DNA of 64,000 bases from Streptomyces pseudovenezuelae (GTDB lineage: Bacteria; Actinomycetota; Actinomycetes; Streptomycetales; Streptomycetaceae). Position 1 is the stretch's first letter. Every line of letters begins with the position of its first letter. Made by a program: the position numbers and the translations under genes. The notes under the pieces are model-generated. The model worked only from the letters and a program-made list of their open reading frames with translations, was not told the origin of the DNA and made no database searches. This document shows positions 52,170 to 60,957 of this stretch, in pieces. The stretch is from the NCBI RefSeq assembly GCF_001513955.1, contig NZ_KQ948144.1, forward strand, positions 1,588,298-1,652,297. The letters are read 5' to 3'.

Positions 52170-52925
52170 TCAGTAAGCGCTGTTCACGTTGTCCATCGAG
52201 CCGTACCGGTCGGCCGCGTAGTTGGCGGCGGCGGTGATGTTGGCGACCGGGTCGTAGATGTTCCAGGACGTGCCGGCGACGTGGTACGCCTTGAACGTCG
52301 GCGGGATGACCTGGAGCAGCCCCTTCGACGGAATGCCGTTGATGGCGTTGATGTCCCAGTTGTTGATCGCGTTCGGGTTGCCCGAGGACTCCCGGATGAT
52401 GTTGCGGTACAGACCGTTGTAGCTGCCCGGGATGCCCTTGGCCCGCATGATGGACAGGGACTCCTTGATCCACCCGTCCAGGTTGTTCGCGTAGCTCTTC
52501 TTGGGCGCGGCGGCCTTGAGCTTGGCGCGGTGCGCGGCCCGGCTCGCGGCCTCCTTGGCCTTGCGCGCCTGCGCGGCCTTCTTGGCGGCGGCGGCAGCGG
52601 CGGCCTTCTTCTTCGCGGCGGTCGCGGCCTTGGCCTTCGCCTTGGCCGCAGCCTCTGCCTTCGCCTTCGCCTCGGCGGCCTTGCTCTGCAGGGCCTTGGC
52701 CGCGAGCTGCTCCTTGACGTCGGCCTGGAGGCCCTTGAGCTGCTCGGAGGAGTACTTCACGGGGGCCGAGTAGGTGGCCGCCTCGGACGTCGTGGTCTCC
52801 GCGTTGCCCGGAACCGCGCTGAAGGCGACGGCGGCTGCACCGAGCGTGGCGACTCCGGCGACGGCGATCTTGTGGCGCTTGGTCAGCGCGCGACTATGAC
52901 CACGGGTGAAAGGGTTCTTGGGCAT
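52170..52925 (-). CDS. Secreted transglycosylase SLT domain protein
   Basis: This 251-residue protein has a basic N-terminus and signal segment (KIAVAGVATLGAAAVAFSAVPGNAE), a long Ala/Lys-rich helix (about residues 55-135) that is a probable coiled coil or wall-spanning stalk, and a C-terminal lytic transglycosylase domain with the catalytic Glu in 'NIIRESSGNPNAINNWDINAING', 'GLLQVIPPTFKAY' and 'AANYAADRYG'. It would cleave peptidoglycan glycan strands. ATG at 52925 follows GAAGAGG. A structured RNA leader precedes it. Confidence 0.92.
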   Translation of the reverse strand: MPKNPFTRGHSRALTKRHKIAVAGVATLGAAAVAFSAVPGNAETTTSEAATYSAPVKYSSEQLKGLQADVKEQLAAKALQSKAAEAKAKAEAAAKAKAKAATAAKKKAAAAAAAKKAAQARKAKEAASRAAHRAKLKAAAPKKSYANNLDGWIKESLSIMRAKGIPGSYNGLYRNIIRESSGNPNAINNWDINAINGIPSKGLLQVIPPTFKAYHVAGTSWNIYDPVANITAAANYAADRYGSMDNVNSAY

Positions 52926-52955
52926 GCGGGATGGACCTCTTCGAATAGCGCGGAG

Positions 52956-53031
52956 GTCGCTCGCTGTCCGGGGGCGGACACGGGTGCTTCCTGCACAAAC
53001 GCCGCGGGGAGAACCCACGGCGCTGAGCGAC
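52956..53031 (-). ncRNA. Predicted four-way-junction RNA leader of the transglycosylase gene
   Basis: Read on the minus strand, GTCGCTC (53031-53025) pairs with GAGCGAC (52962-52956). Within this outer stem lie three hairpins: CGCCG/CGGCG (53022-53018 with 53004-53000), GTGC/GCAC (52996-52993 with 52987-52984) and TGTCCG/CGGACA (52980-52975 with 52970-52965). This makes a compact four-way junction ending 31 bases before the ATG. The c-di-AMP ydaO motif, which controls many actinobacterial wall-hydrolase genes, is not recognisable here. The rest of the 299 bp gap up to 53224 shows only possible promoter elements. Confidence 0.4.
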
Positions 53032-53224
53032 GTTGGCCATTCTTAGCTGGCGCAAAACCACCCGGCAAAGGTGTGACGTACGACCCCGGGTAGTGGACCG
53101 GGGGAGGGCAAAATAGGACAGACCGGAACGTCTTTCCCGCTCATACAGGAGGGTCTTGTCTCCTATTTCTCTTAGTACGTGATCTGCGCCCTATGTGCGG
53201 GCTCACATCGGGCGCACAGCGGCC

Positions 53225-54337
53225 TCACCAGCAGTTGCGGACGCAATGCTCTGTGTGAGGATCCTCCCGAGGCAGGAGGAGGTGCACGTCCCCGAACTCG
53301 TGCCACAGGTAGTTCCGGCGCAGCGCCTCCTCGTACCCGCGGTCGACCGCCGCCCGCCCCGCGACCGCCTCCAGCATCAGCAGATGCGAGGCCTCCGGCT
53401 CGTGCAGCCCGGTCAGCAGCCCGTCCACCACCCGCACCCCGCGCTCCGGGGTCACGACGAGATCCGTCCACCCCGCACACGCGCGTACGGCCCCGTCGGC
53501 CCCGGCCGCCGACTCCACGGCCCGCACGGCCGTCGTCCCGACGGCGATGACCCTGCCGTCCCCGGCCCTCACCGCGTTGATCAGCCGCGCGGAGGCCTCC
53601 GGCACCGAGAAGCGCTCCGGATACGGCGGCTCGTGCGCCTCCGCCGAGGCCACCCCGGTGTGCAGCGTGACCGGCGCGAACTGCACACCCCGGCTCACCA
53701 GCTCCGCCACCAGCCGCGCGGTGAAGGGCCGCGCCGCACTGGGCATCTCCGCGCTGCCCGCCCCGTCGGGCGAGGGCAGGGCGAACACCGTCTGGTAGAC
53801 GGACAGCGGCTGGTCCCGTTCCGTGTAGGAGTACCGAATGGGCCGCCCGTGCTCCCGCAGCAGCCCTACGACGTCCGCCTCGCAGACCCGGGCCCACCAC
53901 AGTCGCCCGCTCACCGCCTCCTCCAGGACCAGCCGCCCGCCCCCGGGCAACCGCACCTCTGTCCCCGCGGGCCCGCCCGCACGCGCACGCGTGGTGCCCC
54001 GCCCGTCGGGATCCCGCAGCTCCACCGCCCACCGGCCGTCGTCCCCGCGCGTGGAGAAGTGCACCACCACACGCGCGTGCCCGATCCGGCCGTCGACGGC
54101 CGCGGCCAGCGTGGGGGAGGTGTTCACCACGAGCAGGTCACCGGACCGCAGCAGCCGGGGAAGCTCCCCGAAGCAGTGGTGCGACACCTCGGTGCCCCGC
54201 GACACCAGCAGCCGGACGGCGTCCCGGTCGAGCCCGGCCCCACGCTGCTCGGCCGGCACCCGTGCCGACAGTTCCTCCGGTACGCTCGCCCGCTTTCGAA
54301 CGGGCTCAAGCGGGGGGACCCCCGTCGCGAGCCTCAT
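53225..54337 (-). CDS. queA: S-adenosylmethionine:tRNA ribosyltransferase-isomerase QueA-like
   Basis: This 370-residue protein has QueA features: 'RSGDLLVVNTSPTLAA' near residue 65, 'SYTERDQPLSVYQTVFA', 'AARPFTARLVAELVSRGVQFAPVTLHTG' and the late 'LLMLEAVAG'. QueA moves ribose from SAM to the modified base at the tRNA wobble position to make epoxyqueuosine. No tgt or other queuosine gene is in the window. ATG at 54337 overlaps the SDR stop by 4 bp. The protein is a little divergent from the E. coli form, and a different substrate cannot be excluded. Confidence 0.85.
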   Translation of the reverse strand: MRLATGVPPLEPVRKRASVPEELSARVPAEQRGAGLDRDAVRLLVSRGTEVSHHCFGELPRLLRSGDLLVVNTSPTLAAAVDGRIGHARVVVHFSTRGDDGRWAVELRDPDGRGTTRARAGGPAGTEVRLPGGGRLVLEEAVSGRLWWARVCEADVVGLLREHGRPIRYSYTERDQPLSVYQTVFALPSPDGAGSAEMPSAARPFTARLVAELVSRGVQFAPVTLHTGVASAEAHEPPYPERFSVPEASARLINAVRAGDGRVIAVGTTAVRAVESAAGADGAVRACAGWTDLVVTPERGVRVVDGLLTGLHEPEASHLLMLEAVAGRAAVDRGYEEALRRNYLWHEFGDVHLLLPREDPHTEHCVRNCW

Positions 54338-55029
54338 CGCCCCTCCAGCAGCGACGGGGCCCCGTACCGCCCGCTCACCGGCCGCTCGTCCAGCAGCCGC
54401 AGAAACGCCGGCACCACACGCGCCGGCTCCGGCCGCGGATCCCGGTCGTCCGGTACGGCCGCCGCGTACAGGTCCGTCGCCATGTCCCCGGGATCCACGG
54501 CCCACACCCGCAGTCGTGGCTCCTCCTCGCCCAGCACCGCCGCGAGGTGGTCAAGGGCCGCCTTCGACGCCCCGTAGCCGCCCCACGTCTCGTAGGCCTC
54601 GGCGGCGGCGTCCGAACTGACCGCGATCACCGAGCCGGACTCCGAGGCCCGCAACAGCGGCAGCGCCTCCTGGACCAGGCCCAGCGCGGCCACCACGTTC
54701 ACCTCCAGCGCGCGGCGCAGCCCGTCCAGGGGCAGCCCCTCAAGGCGCGCCAGCGGCTCGGCGCCCAGCGCGCTCGCGTTGTTCACCAGCAGGTCGACGC
54801 CACCGAGCTTCGAGGCCGCGGCCACCAGCTCCGAGCGGTGCGCCGGATCCGTGACGTCTCCCGGCAGCGCGGTCACCCGCGTTCCGTGGGTCTCCAGCCA
54901 CGCCGCCGTGTCCAGGAGGACCTCGGCGCCTCTCGCGTCGAGCACCAGGTCCCAGTTCCGCGCGGCCAGCGCCTCGGCGAGCGCCCGCCCCAGCCCCTTC
55001 GAGGCCCCCGTGATGATCGCTACCGGCAT
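54334..55029 (-). CDS. SDR family oxidoreductase, coupled to queA
   Basis: This 231-residue classical SDR has TGASKGLG, 'NNASALG', the catalytic Ser in IAVSSDAA and Tyr-x-x-x-Lys in YGASK, and ends with a C-terminal extension carrying 'DPGDMATDLYAAAVPDDRDPRPEP'. It probably reduces or oxidises a small carbonyl or alcohol with NADP; its substrate is not evident. ATG at 55029. Its stop overlaps the queA start, so it is the first gene of a two-gene operon. Confidence 0.88.
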   Translation of the reverse strand: MPVAIITGASKGLGRALAEALAARNWDLVLDARGAEVLLDTAAWLETHGTRVTALPGDVTDPAHRSELVAAASKLGGVDLLVNNASALGAEPLARLEGLPLDGLRRALEVNVVAALGLVQEALPLLRASESGSVIAVSSDAAAEAYETWGGYGASKAALDHLAAVLGEEEPRLRVWAVDPGDMATDLYAAAVPDDRDPRPEPARVVPAFLRLLDERPVSGRYGAPSLLEGR

Positions 55030-55137
55030 GACACACGTCCCCTCGTCCTCCACGCCTCCTGATCGGCGTGCTCCCAACGTAGGAACGGGACCGCCCCGGT
55101 CGCCTCGGACGCGGGCCGCAATGCGGCGAGGCCCTTT

Positions 55138-55158
55138 GCCCTAGGTCGCTCGCCCTAG
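55138..55158. promoter_or_regulatory. GCCCTAG direct repeat upstream of the GAF kinase gene
   Basis: GCCCTAG occurs at 55138-55144 and again at 55152-55158, 14 bp apart, about 58 bp before the kinase start. Such spaced repeats suit binding by a NarL-type dimer, perhaps the regulator encoded in this operon. Confidence 0.35.
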
Positions 55159-55215
55159 CCGAAGGCCGTCACAGGTCCGATCCGCGGTGTCACACCCCGC
55201 CCGTACGCTGAGGTC

Positions 55216-56361
55216 ATGAGTCAAGGCCCCCGGTCCGGCCTCGCCGCGGTGAGCTCCGCGCTGCTGGCCATGAGCAGGCACCTCGAGGTGCGCGACGTCC
55301 TCAAGACGATCGTCGCCTCGGCCCGCGAGCTGCTCGACGCGCAGTACGCCGCCCTCGGCGTCCCGGACGACCACGGCGGCTTCGCCCAGTTCGTGGTCGA
55401 CGGCGTCAGCGACGAGCAGTGGAAGGCCATCGGCCCGCTCCCGCGCCAGCACGGCATCCTCGCCGCGATGCTGCACGAGGCCACCCCCGAGCGCCTGGCC
55501 GACGTCCGCAAGGACCCCCGCTTCGAGGGCTGGCCGTCCGCCCACCCCGACATGTCCGACTTCCTGGGCCTGCCCATCAGAGACGGCGACGAGGTGATCG
55601 GCGCGCTCTTCCTGGCCAACAAGAACTGCCCGAAGCCGCAAGGCGGTTGCGGCTTCACCGAGGAGGACGAGGAACTCCTGTCGATCCTCGCCCAGCACGC
55701 CGCGATCGCCCTGACCAACGCACGCCTCTACGAACGCAGCCGCGAGCTCACGATCGCCGAGGAGCGCTCCCGCCTCGCCCACGAACTGCACGACGCGGTC
55801 AGCCAGAAGCTCTTCTCCCTGCGGCTGACCGCCCAGGCCGCCGCCGCCCTCGTCGACCGCGACCCGTCCCGCGCCAAGGGCGAACTGCACCACGTGGCCA
55901 CCCTCGCCGCCGAAGCCGCCGACGAACTGCGCGCCGCCGTCGTCGAACTGCGCCCCGCCGCCCTGGACGAGGACGGCCTGACCGCCACCCTCCGCACGCA
56001 CATCCAGGTCCTGGACCGCGCCCACACCGCGCGCGTGACCTTCGCGGCCCACAGCTTCCGCGCGCTGCCGGCCGCCCAGGAGGAGGCCATGCTCCGCGTC
56101 GCCCAGGAAGCCCTGCACAACGCGCTGCGGCACTCGGGAGCCGAGCATGTCGACGTGAGCGTGGACCGGCGCGGCGGCGGAGCCGTCCTGCGCGTCACGG
56201 ACGACGGCAGCGGCTTCGAACCGACGACGGTCCGCCGCGCGGGGCGCCACCTCGGCCTGGTCTCCATGCGGGACCGCACCAGCGGGGTCGGCGGCACGCT
56301 GACCGTGGAATCGGCGCCCGGCAAGGGCACCACCATCGAGATGGAGGTCCCCGGTGGCTGA
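55216..56361 (+). CDS. GAF domain sensor histidine kinase (HisKA_3 family)
   Basis: This 381-residue cytoplasmic kinase has a GAF sensor domain (about residues 20-175), a dimerisation helix with the phospho-acceptor His in 'RLAHELHDAVSQKLFSLRLTAQ' (near residue 190) and an HATPase domain with 'VAQEALHNALRHSGA' and 'DDGSGFEP', ending in GKGTTIEMEVPGG. The architecture is like DevS/GcvS-type kinases with one GAF domain. No membrane helix is present, so it senses an internal ligand. ATG at 55216; it overlaps the response-regulator gene by 8 bp. Confidence 0.93.
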   Translation: MSQGPRSGLAAVSSALLAMSRHLEVRDVLKTIVASARELLDAQYAALGVPDDHGGFAQFVVDGVSDEQWKAIGPLPRQHGILAAMLHEATPERLADVRKDPRFEGWPSAHPDMSDFLGLPIRDGDEVIGALFLANKNCPKPQGGCGFTEEDEELLSILAQHAAIALTNARLYERSRELTIAEERSRLAHELHDAVSQKLFSLRLTAQAAAALVDRDPSRAKGELHHVATLAAEAADELRAAVVELRPAALDEDGLTATLRTHIQVLDRAHTARVTFAAHSFRALPAAQEEAMLRVAQEALHNALRHSGAEHVDVSVDRRGGGAVLRVTDDGSGFEPTTVRRAGRHLGLVSMRDRTSGVGGTLTVESAPGKGTTIEMEVPGG

Positions 56362-56995
56362 CGCGATCAAGGTCCTGCTCGTCGACGACCACCAGGTCGT
56401 CCGCCGGGGACTGCGCACCTTCCTCGAAGTGCAGGACGACATAGAGGTCGTGGGCGAGGCCGCCGACGGCGCCGAGGGCGTCGCGCGCGCGGAGGAGCTG
56501 AAGCCCGACATCGTCCTCATGGACGTCAAGATGCCGGGCATGGACGGCATCGACGCCCTGCGCAAACTGCGCGAACTGAACAACCCCGCGCGCGTGCTGA
56601 TCGTCACCAGCTTCACCGAACAGCGCACGGTGGTCCCGGCCCTGCGCGCGGGCGCCGCCGGTTACGTCTACAAGGACGTCGACCCCGACGCCCTCGCCGG
56701 CGCCATCCGCTCCGTGCACGCCGGGCACATCCTGCTCCAGCCCGAGGTCGCGGACGCCCTGTTGTCCCAGGAGGAGAACAACTCAGGGCAGGGCAGAGGC
56801 GGTTCGCTCACCGAGCGCGAGCGCGAGGTGCTCGGGCTGATCGCGGACGGCCGCTCCAACCGGGAGATCGCCCGCGCGCTGGTCCTCTCCGAGAAGACCG
56901 TCAAGACACATGTCTCGAACATCCTGATGAAACTCGACCTGGCGGACCGGACCCAGGCGGCACTGTGGGCGGTTCGTCACGGAGTGGCCGGTTGA
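56354..56995 (+). CDS. NarL/LuxR-type response regulator
   Basis: This 213-residue regulator has a receiver domain with the phospho-acceptor Asp in 'IVLMDVKMPGMDG' (near residue 57), conserved Thr/Ser and Lys (VTSF, YVYKD), and a LuxR helix-turn-helix 'LTEREREVLGLIADGRSNREIARAL ... TVKTHVSNIL'. GTG at 56354 overlaps the kinase stop by 8 bp, so the two are a cognate pair. chpE follows 156 bp on, in the same direction, and could be a target, but this is inference. Confidence 0.94.
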   Translation: MADAIKVLLVDDHQVVRRGLRTFLEVQDDIEVVGEAADGAEGVARAEELKPDIVLMDVKMPGMDGIDALRKLRELNNPARVLIVTSFTEQRTVVPALRAGAAGYVYKDVDPDALAGAIRSVHAGHILLQPEVADALLSQEENNSGQGRGGSLTEREREVLGLIADGRSNREIARALVLSEKTVKTHVSNILMKLDLADRTQAALWAVRHGVAG

Positions 56996-57151
56996 TCCAC
57001 GAGGTGCACGGCAATACGGAGGGTTCCGCTCCGGAGTGAGATTCATACCGTCGTGGGAATGTCCCCCGAATGGCGCATCCTTCCTGACGGTCCGCCGTTC
57101 TCCAGTGCGTGCTGCGGCGACTGCCGCGGCCATCGCTAGGAGGGCTTAGAA

Positions 57152-57397
57152 GTGAAGAACCTGAAGAAGGCAGCGGCCGTGACGATGGTGGCCGGCGGGC
57201 TGATCGCCGCCGGTGCCGGTATGGCCTCCGCCACCGACGGCTCGCACGCCGACGGCAAGGCCGTGGGCTCGCCCGGCGTCGTCTCGGGCAACCTCGTCCA
57301 GGCCCCGGTGCACATCCCGGTGAACGCGGTCGGCAACAGCGTGAACGTCATCGGCGTGCTGAACCCCGCCTTCGGCAACCTCGGTCTCAACCACTGA
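57152..57397 (+). CDS. chpE: Short chaplin, ChpE
   Basis: This 81-residue chaplin has a signal peptide (NLKKAAAVTMVAGGLIAAGAGMASA) and one chaplin domain (GSPGVVSGNLVQAPVHIPVNAVGNSVNVIGVLNPAFGN in parts). It lacks the two cysteines of most chaplins, which marks it as ChpE; the sequence is nearly that of S. coelicolor ChpE as I remember it. Chaplins form amyloid fibrils that lower surface tension and coat aerial hyphae and spores; ChpE is one of the essential short ones. GTG at 57152 follows AGGAGGG. A perfect hairpin ends the gene. Confidence 0.96.
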   Translation: MKNLKKAAAVTMVAGGLIAAGAGMASATDGSHADGKAVGSPGVVSGNLVQAPVHIPVNAVGNSVNVIGVLNPAFGNLGLNH

Positions 57398-57425
57398 CGT
57401 CCCCCGCCGAGCGGGCAGTGACTTC

Positions 57426-57458
57426 GGCCTCCCGGGTGCGTCACGCACCCGGGAGGCC
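57426..57458 (+). terminator. Hairpin terminator after chpE
   Basis: GGCCTCCCGGGTGCG (57426-57440) and CGCACCCGGGAGGCC (57444-57458) form a perfect 15 bp stem around TCA. It lies 29 bp after the chpE stop. Confidence 0.9.
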
Positions 57459-57527
57459 GGTCCGTCCGCCCCGCACGCGATCCGCACCGTGAAACCGCCG
57501 GGCTTCGGCCGGCCGGACCCGCGCCGG

Positions 57528-58316
57528 TCACCGCACCCCTCGCTCCAGCTCCTCCACGTACGCGTTGTAGGCAGCCACCTGCGCCCGCCGCCCCGTCCGC
57601 TCCACCGGCCGCAGCGCCTCCCCTCGGGCCCTCATCTCGGCGGAGCTCACCGCACCCCCGTGACCGTTCTCCTGGGCCAGCGCCACCAGCAGGCCCACCC
57701 GCTGAGCGAGCTCCAACACCCGGACCGCCCGAGGCGGGTACCCCGGCGCCAGCAACTCCCGCCCCCGCTCGGCCCGAGCCCGGTACGCCCCGATCGCCGC
57801 CTCCGCCACCGGCCCCGACGCGGCCACGTCCAGCCGTGACAGCACCTCCGTCGCCTCCCGCAAGGCCTCCGCGAGCTCCCGCTCGGCCTCGCCCAGCGAC
57901 GGGACGTCCGCGGGCGGCGCCTCCCGCACCGGCAGCACATGCCACACCACCTCGACATGCACATCACCCGCGGGCCCGGCCTCGTACACCTCCGGCACCA
58001 GGCCCAGCGCGGCGCCGTGACAGACCACCGCCTCCTCCGCCTCCAACGCCCGCGCGTTGAACTCCGGCGGCCCACTCAGCCCCAGCGGATGCCCGGGAGC
58101 GGGCAGCGCCACCCGCAGTCCCGTCACGCCGAGCGACCGCAGCCGCCCCAGCGCCAGCGTCAGACCGACGGCCGCCGTCTCACCCGGCAGCCCCTCGACC
58201 CGGTGCACGGCATCGTCACCGACGATCGCCGACACGGCGTCGTCCGGCGAGACAAGTCCGGCCAAAAGACCGTTTCCCCAAGCGGCAAGGCGTCCAGAGC
58301 GCGGTTCCGAGAACAT
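57528..58316 (-). CDS. Conserved hypothetical protein, 262 residues
   Basis: I do not recognise a named family. The protein starts 'MFSEPRSGRLAAWGNGLLAGLVSPDDAVSAIVGDDAVHRVEG', continues with a compact alpha/beta region to about residue 130 (LRVALPAPGHPLGLSGPPEFNARALEAEEAVV), and then Glu/Arg/Leu-rich helices likely to form a coiled coil. No membrane span or catalytic motif is visible. It appears conserved in streptomycetes between chpE and the ABC ATPase gene. ATG at 58316. Confidence 0.8.
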   Translation of the reverse strand: MFSEPRSGRLAAWGNGLLAGLVSPDDAVSAIVGDDAVHRVEGLPGETAAVGLTLALGRLRSLGVTGLRVALPAPGHPLGLSGPPEFNARALEAEEAVVCHGAALGLVPEVYEAGPAGDVHVEVVWHVLPVREAPPADVPSLGEAERELAEALREATEVLSRLDVAASGPVAEAAIGAYRARAERGRELLAPGYPPRAVRVLELAQRVGLLVALAQENGHGGAVSSAEMRARGEALRPVERTGRRAQVAAYNAYVEELERGVR

Positions 58317-58457
58317 GCCCCCCAGCCTAAGGACCGGACCACTGGACGGGAGCGGCCGACCGGTGGCGTAGATTTCATCGAGGGCTGCGCCCAAACGCGC
58401 GCACGCGCCAGCCGAGACGCCGACACCGGTCACACTGCAAGGGGAGACAACGCGCTC

Positions 58458-59255
<798 letters not shown>

Positions 59256-59349
59256 TCACGTGAAGTCCCCGCAAAAACACGGGTAAGAAGCGCCTCCCGG
59301 CCTCATCGCGCCCTGTCGGAGGCGGTACTCCCGGACCTACCATGACCAC

Positions 59350-59781
59350 GTGAACGACATCGACGCATGGGTGTGGTGGCTCGTCGGCGCGGCAGCGCTC
59401 GGAATCCCGCTCGTGGTGACCGCGATGCCGGAATTCGGGATGCTCGCGGTGGGCGCCGTCGCCGCCGCCGTCGCGGCCGGACTCGGCGGTGACGTCGTCG
59501 TCCAGGTACTCGCCTTCACCGTCGTCTCGGTGGCCCTCATCGCCGTCGTACGGCCCATCGCGACCCGGCACCGCTCCCAGCGCCCCCAACTCGTCACGGG
59601 CATCGACGCGTTGAAGGGCAGACAGGCCGTCGTCCTGGAGCGCGTCGACAGCGGCGGTGGCCGGATCAAGCTCGCCGGAGAAGTCTGGTCCGCCCGCTCT
59701 CTCGACACCGGGCGTGCCTACGAAGTAGGCCAGGAAGTGGATGTCGTCGACATCGAGGGAGCCACGGCGATCATCATGTGA
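59350..59781 (+). CDS. NfeD family protein
   Basis: This 143-residue protein has three closely spaced transmembrane helices (about residues 8-75) and a C-terminal OB-fold (GRQAVVLERVDSGGGRIKLAGEVWSARSLDTGRAYEVGQEVDVVD in pieces), the short NfeD1b form. NfeD proteins work with SPFH-domain proteins in flotillin-like membrane domains, and an SPFH gene follows after 130 bp. GTG at 59350. Confidence 0.92.
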   Translation: MNDIDAWVWWLVGAAALGIPLVVTAMPEFGMLAVGAVAAAVAAGLGGDVVVQVLAFTVVSVALIAVVRPIATRHRSQRPQLVTGIDALKGRQAVVLERVDSGGGRIKLAGEVWSARSLDTGRAYEVGQEVDVVDIEGATAIIM

Positions 59782-59911
59782 CCTCGCAGGATGTAACTGA
59801 ACGGAACGCACCACGAGTTGGGCGACGGTCTGTCAGACTCGACCAGCAAGATCTTCAACAACCATAAGATCTTCCGAGAACGCCGAGGCAGAGAAGGGCA
59901 CGGGGAGCACG

Positions 59912-60850
59912 ATGGAACCGGTCATCATCGTCTTGATCATCCTGGTGGTGTTGGTCTTCATCGCCCTCATCAAGACGATCCAGGTCATCCCGCAGGCGAG
60001 CGCCGCCATCGTGGAGCGCTTCGGCCGCTACACGCGCACGCTCAACGCGGGCCTCAACATCGTCGTCCCGTTCATAGACACCATCCGCAACCGCATCGAC
60101 CTGCGCGAACAGGTCGTGCCCTTCCCGCCGCAGCCCGTGATCACCCAGGACAACCTGGTCGTCAACATCGACACGGTCATCTATTACCAGGTCACCGACG
60201 CCCGGGCCGCGACCTACGAGGTCGCCAGCTACATCCAGGCCATCGAGCAGCTCACCGTCACCACCCTCCGCAACATCATCGGCGGCATGGACCTGGAGCG
60301 CACCCTGACCTCCCGCGAGGAGATCAACGCGGCCCTGCGCGGCGTCCTCGACGAGGCCACCGGCAAGTGGGGCATCCGGGTAAACCGCGTCGAACTCAAG
60401 GCAATTGAGCCGCCCACCTCCATCCAGGACTCGATGGAGAAGCAGATGCGCGCCGACCGCGACAAGCGCGCCGCGATCCTCACCGCCGAGGGCACGCGCC
60501 AGGCCGCGATCCTCACGGCCGAGGGTGAGAAGCAGTCCCAGATCCTGCGCGCCGAGGGTGAGGCCAAGGCGGCCGCCCTGCGCGCGGAAGGTGAAGCCCA
60601 GGCCGTCCGCACGGTCTTCGAGGCGATCCACGCCGGAGACCCGGACCAGAAGCTCCTCTCCTACCAGTACCTCCAGATGCTCCCGAAGATCGCCGAGGGC
60701 GACGCCAACAAGCTCTGGATCGTCCCCAGCGAAATCGGCGACGCCCTCAAGGGCCTCTCCGGAGCCATGGGCAACTTCGGCAACTTCGGCGGCGGTTCAG
60801 GCGGAGGCAACGGCGGCTCGGAACGCCGGGAAACCCCGAAGATCGACTGA
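59912..60850 (+). CDS. SPFH domain protein (QmcA/stomatin-like)
   Basis: This 312-residue protein has an N-terminal transmembrane helix (VIIVLIILVVLVFIALIKTIQVI), an SPFH domain (IVERFGRYTRTLNAGLNIVVPFIDTI ... DLREQVV), a long helical coiled coil rich in 'AEGEKQSQILRAEGEAKAAALRAEGEA', and a Gly-rich tail. It resembles E. coli QmcA/YbbK and stomatin and scaffolds membrane microdomains, probably with the NfeD protein upstream. ATG at 59912 follows GGGGAG. Confidence 0.94.
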   Translation: MEPVIIVLIILVVLVFIALIKTIQVIPQASAAIVERFGRYTRTLNAGLNIVVPFIDTIRNRIDLREQVVPFPPQPVITQDNLVVNIDTVIYYQVTDARAATYEVASYIQAIEQLTVTTLRNIIGGMDLERTLTSREEINAALRGVLDEATGKWGIRVNRVELKAIEPPTSIQDSMEKQMRADRDKRAAILTAEGTRQAAILTAEGEKQSQILRAEGEAKAAALRAEGEAQAVRTVFEAIHAGDPDQKLLSYQYLQMLPKIAEGDANKLWIVPSEIGDALKGLSGAMGNFGNFGGGSGGGNGGSERRETPKID

Positions 60851-60867
60851 CAGAGCCGTGAACACAA

Positions 60868-60937
60868 AGTTCCCCGCACCCACCCAGGGGCGCGGGGAAC
60901 TGCGCGACCAGCCACGACGAACCCGCAGGCCGCCGAC
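60868..60937. repeat. Dispersed palindromic repeat between convergent genes
   Basis: AGTTCCCCGC (60868-60877) and GCGGGGAACT (60892-60901) form a perfect 10 bp stem, followed by GCGACCAGCCACGACGAACC. The same core with that flank occurs, in reverse, at about 341-389, and the core again at 601-621. I remember this sequence as a common intergenic repeat in streptomycetes. Here it lies between the SPFH and HNH genes and may act as a two-way terminator. Confidence 0.75.
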
Positions 60938-60957
60938 GAACCGATCTCGGCAAAGGC

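Noticed and set aside
52926..53100. c-di-AMP (ydaO) riboswitch upstream of the transglycosylase gene
   Set aside because: The expected GGGGAACC and CAGCTAAC blocks are not present in the right order on the minus strand; only CCAGCTAAG and an antisense GGGGAGAACCC are seen.
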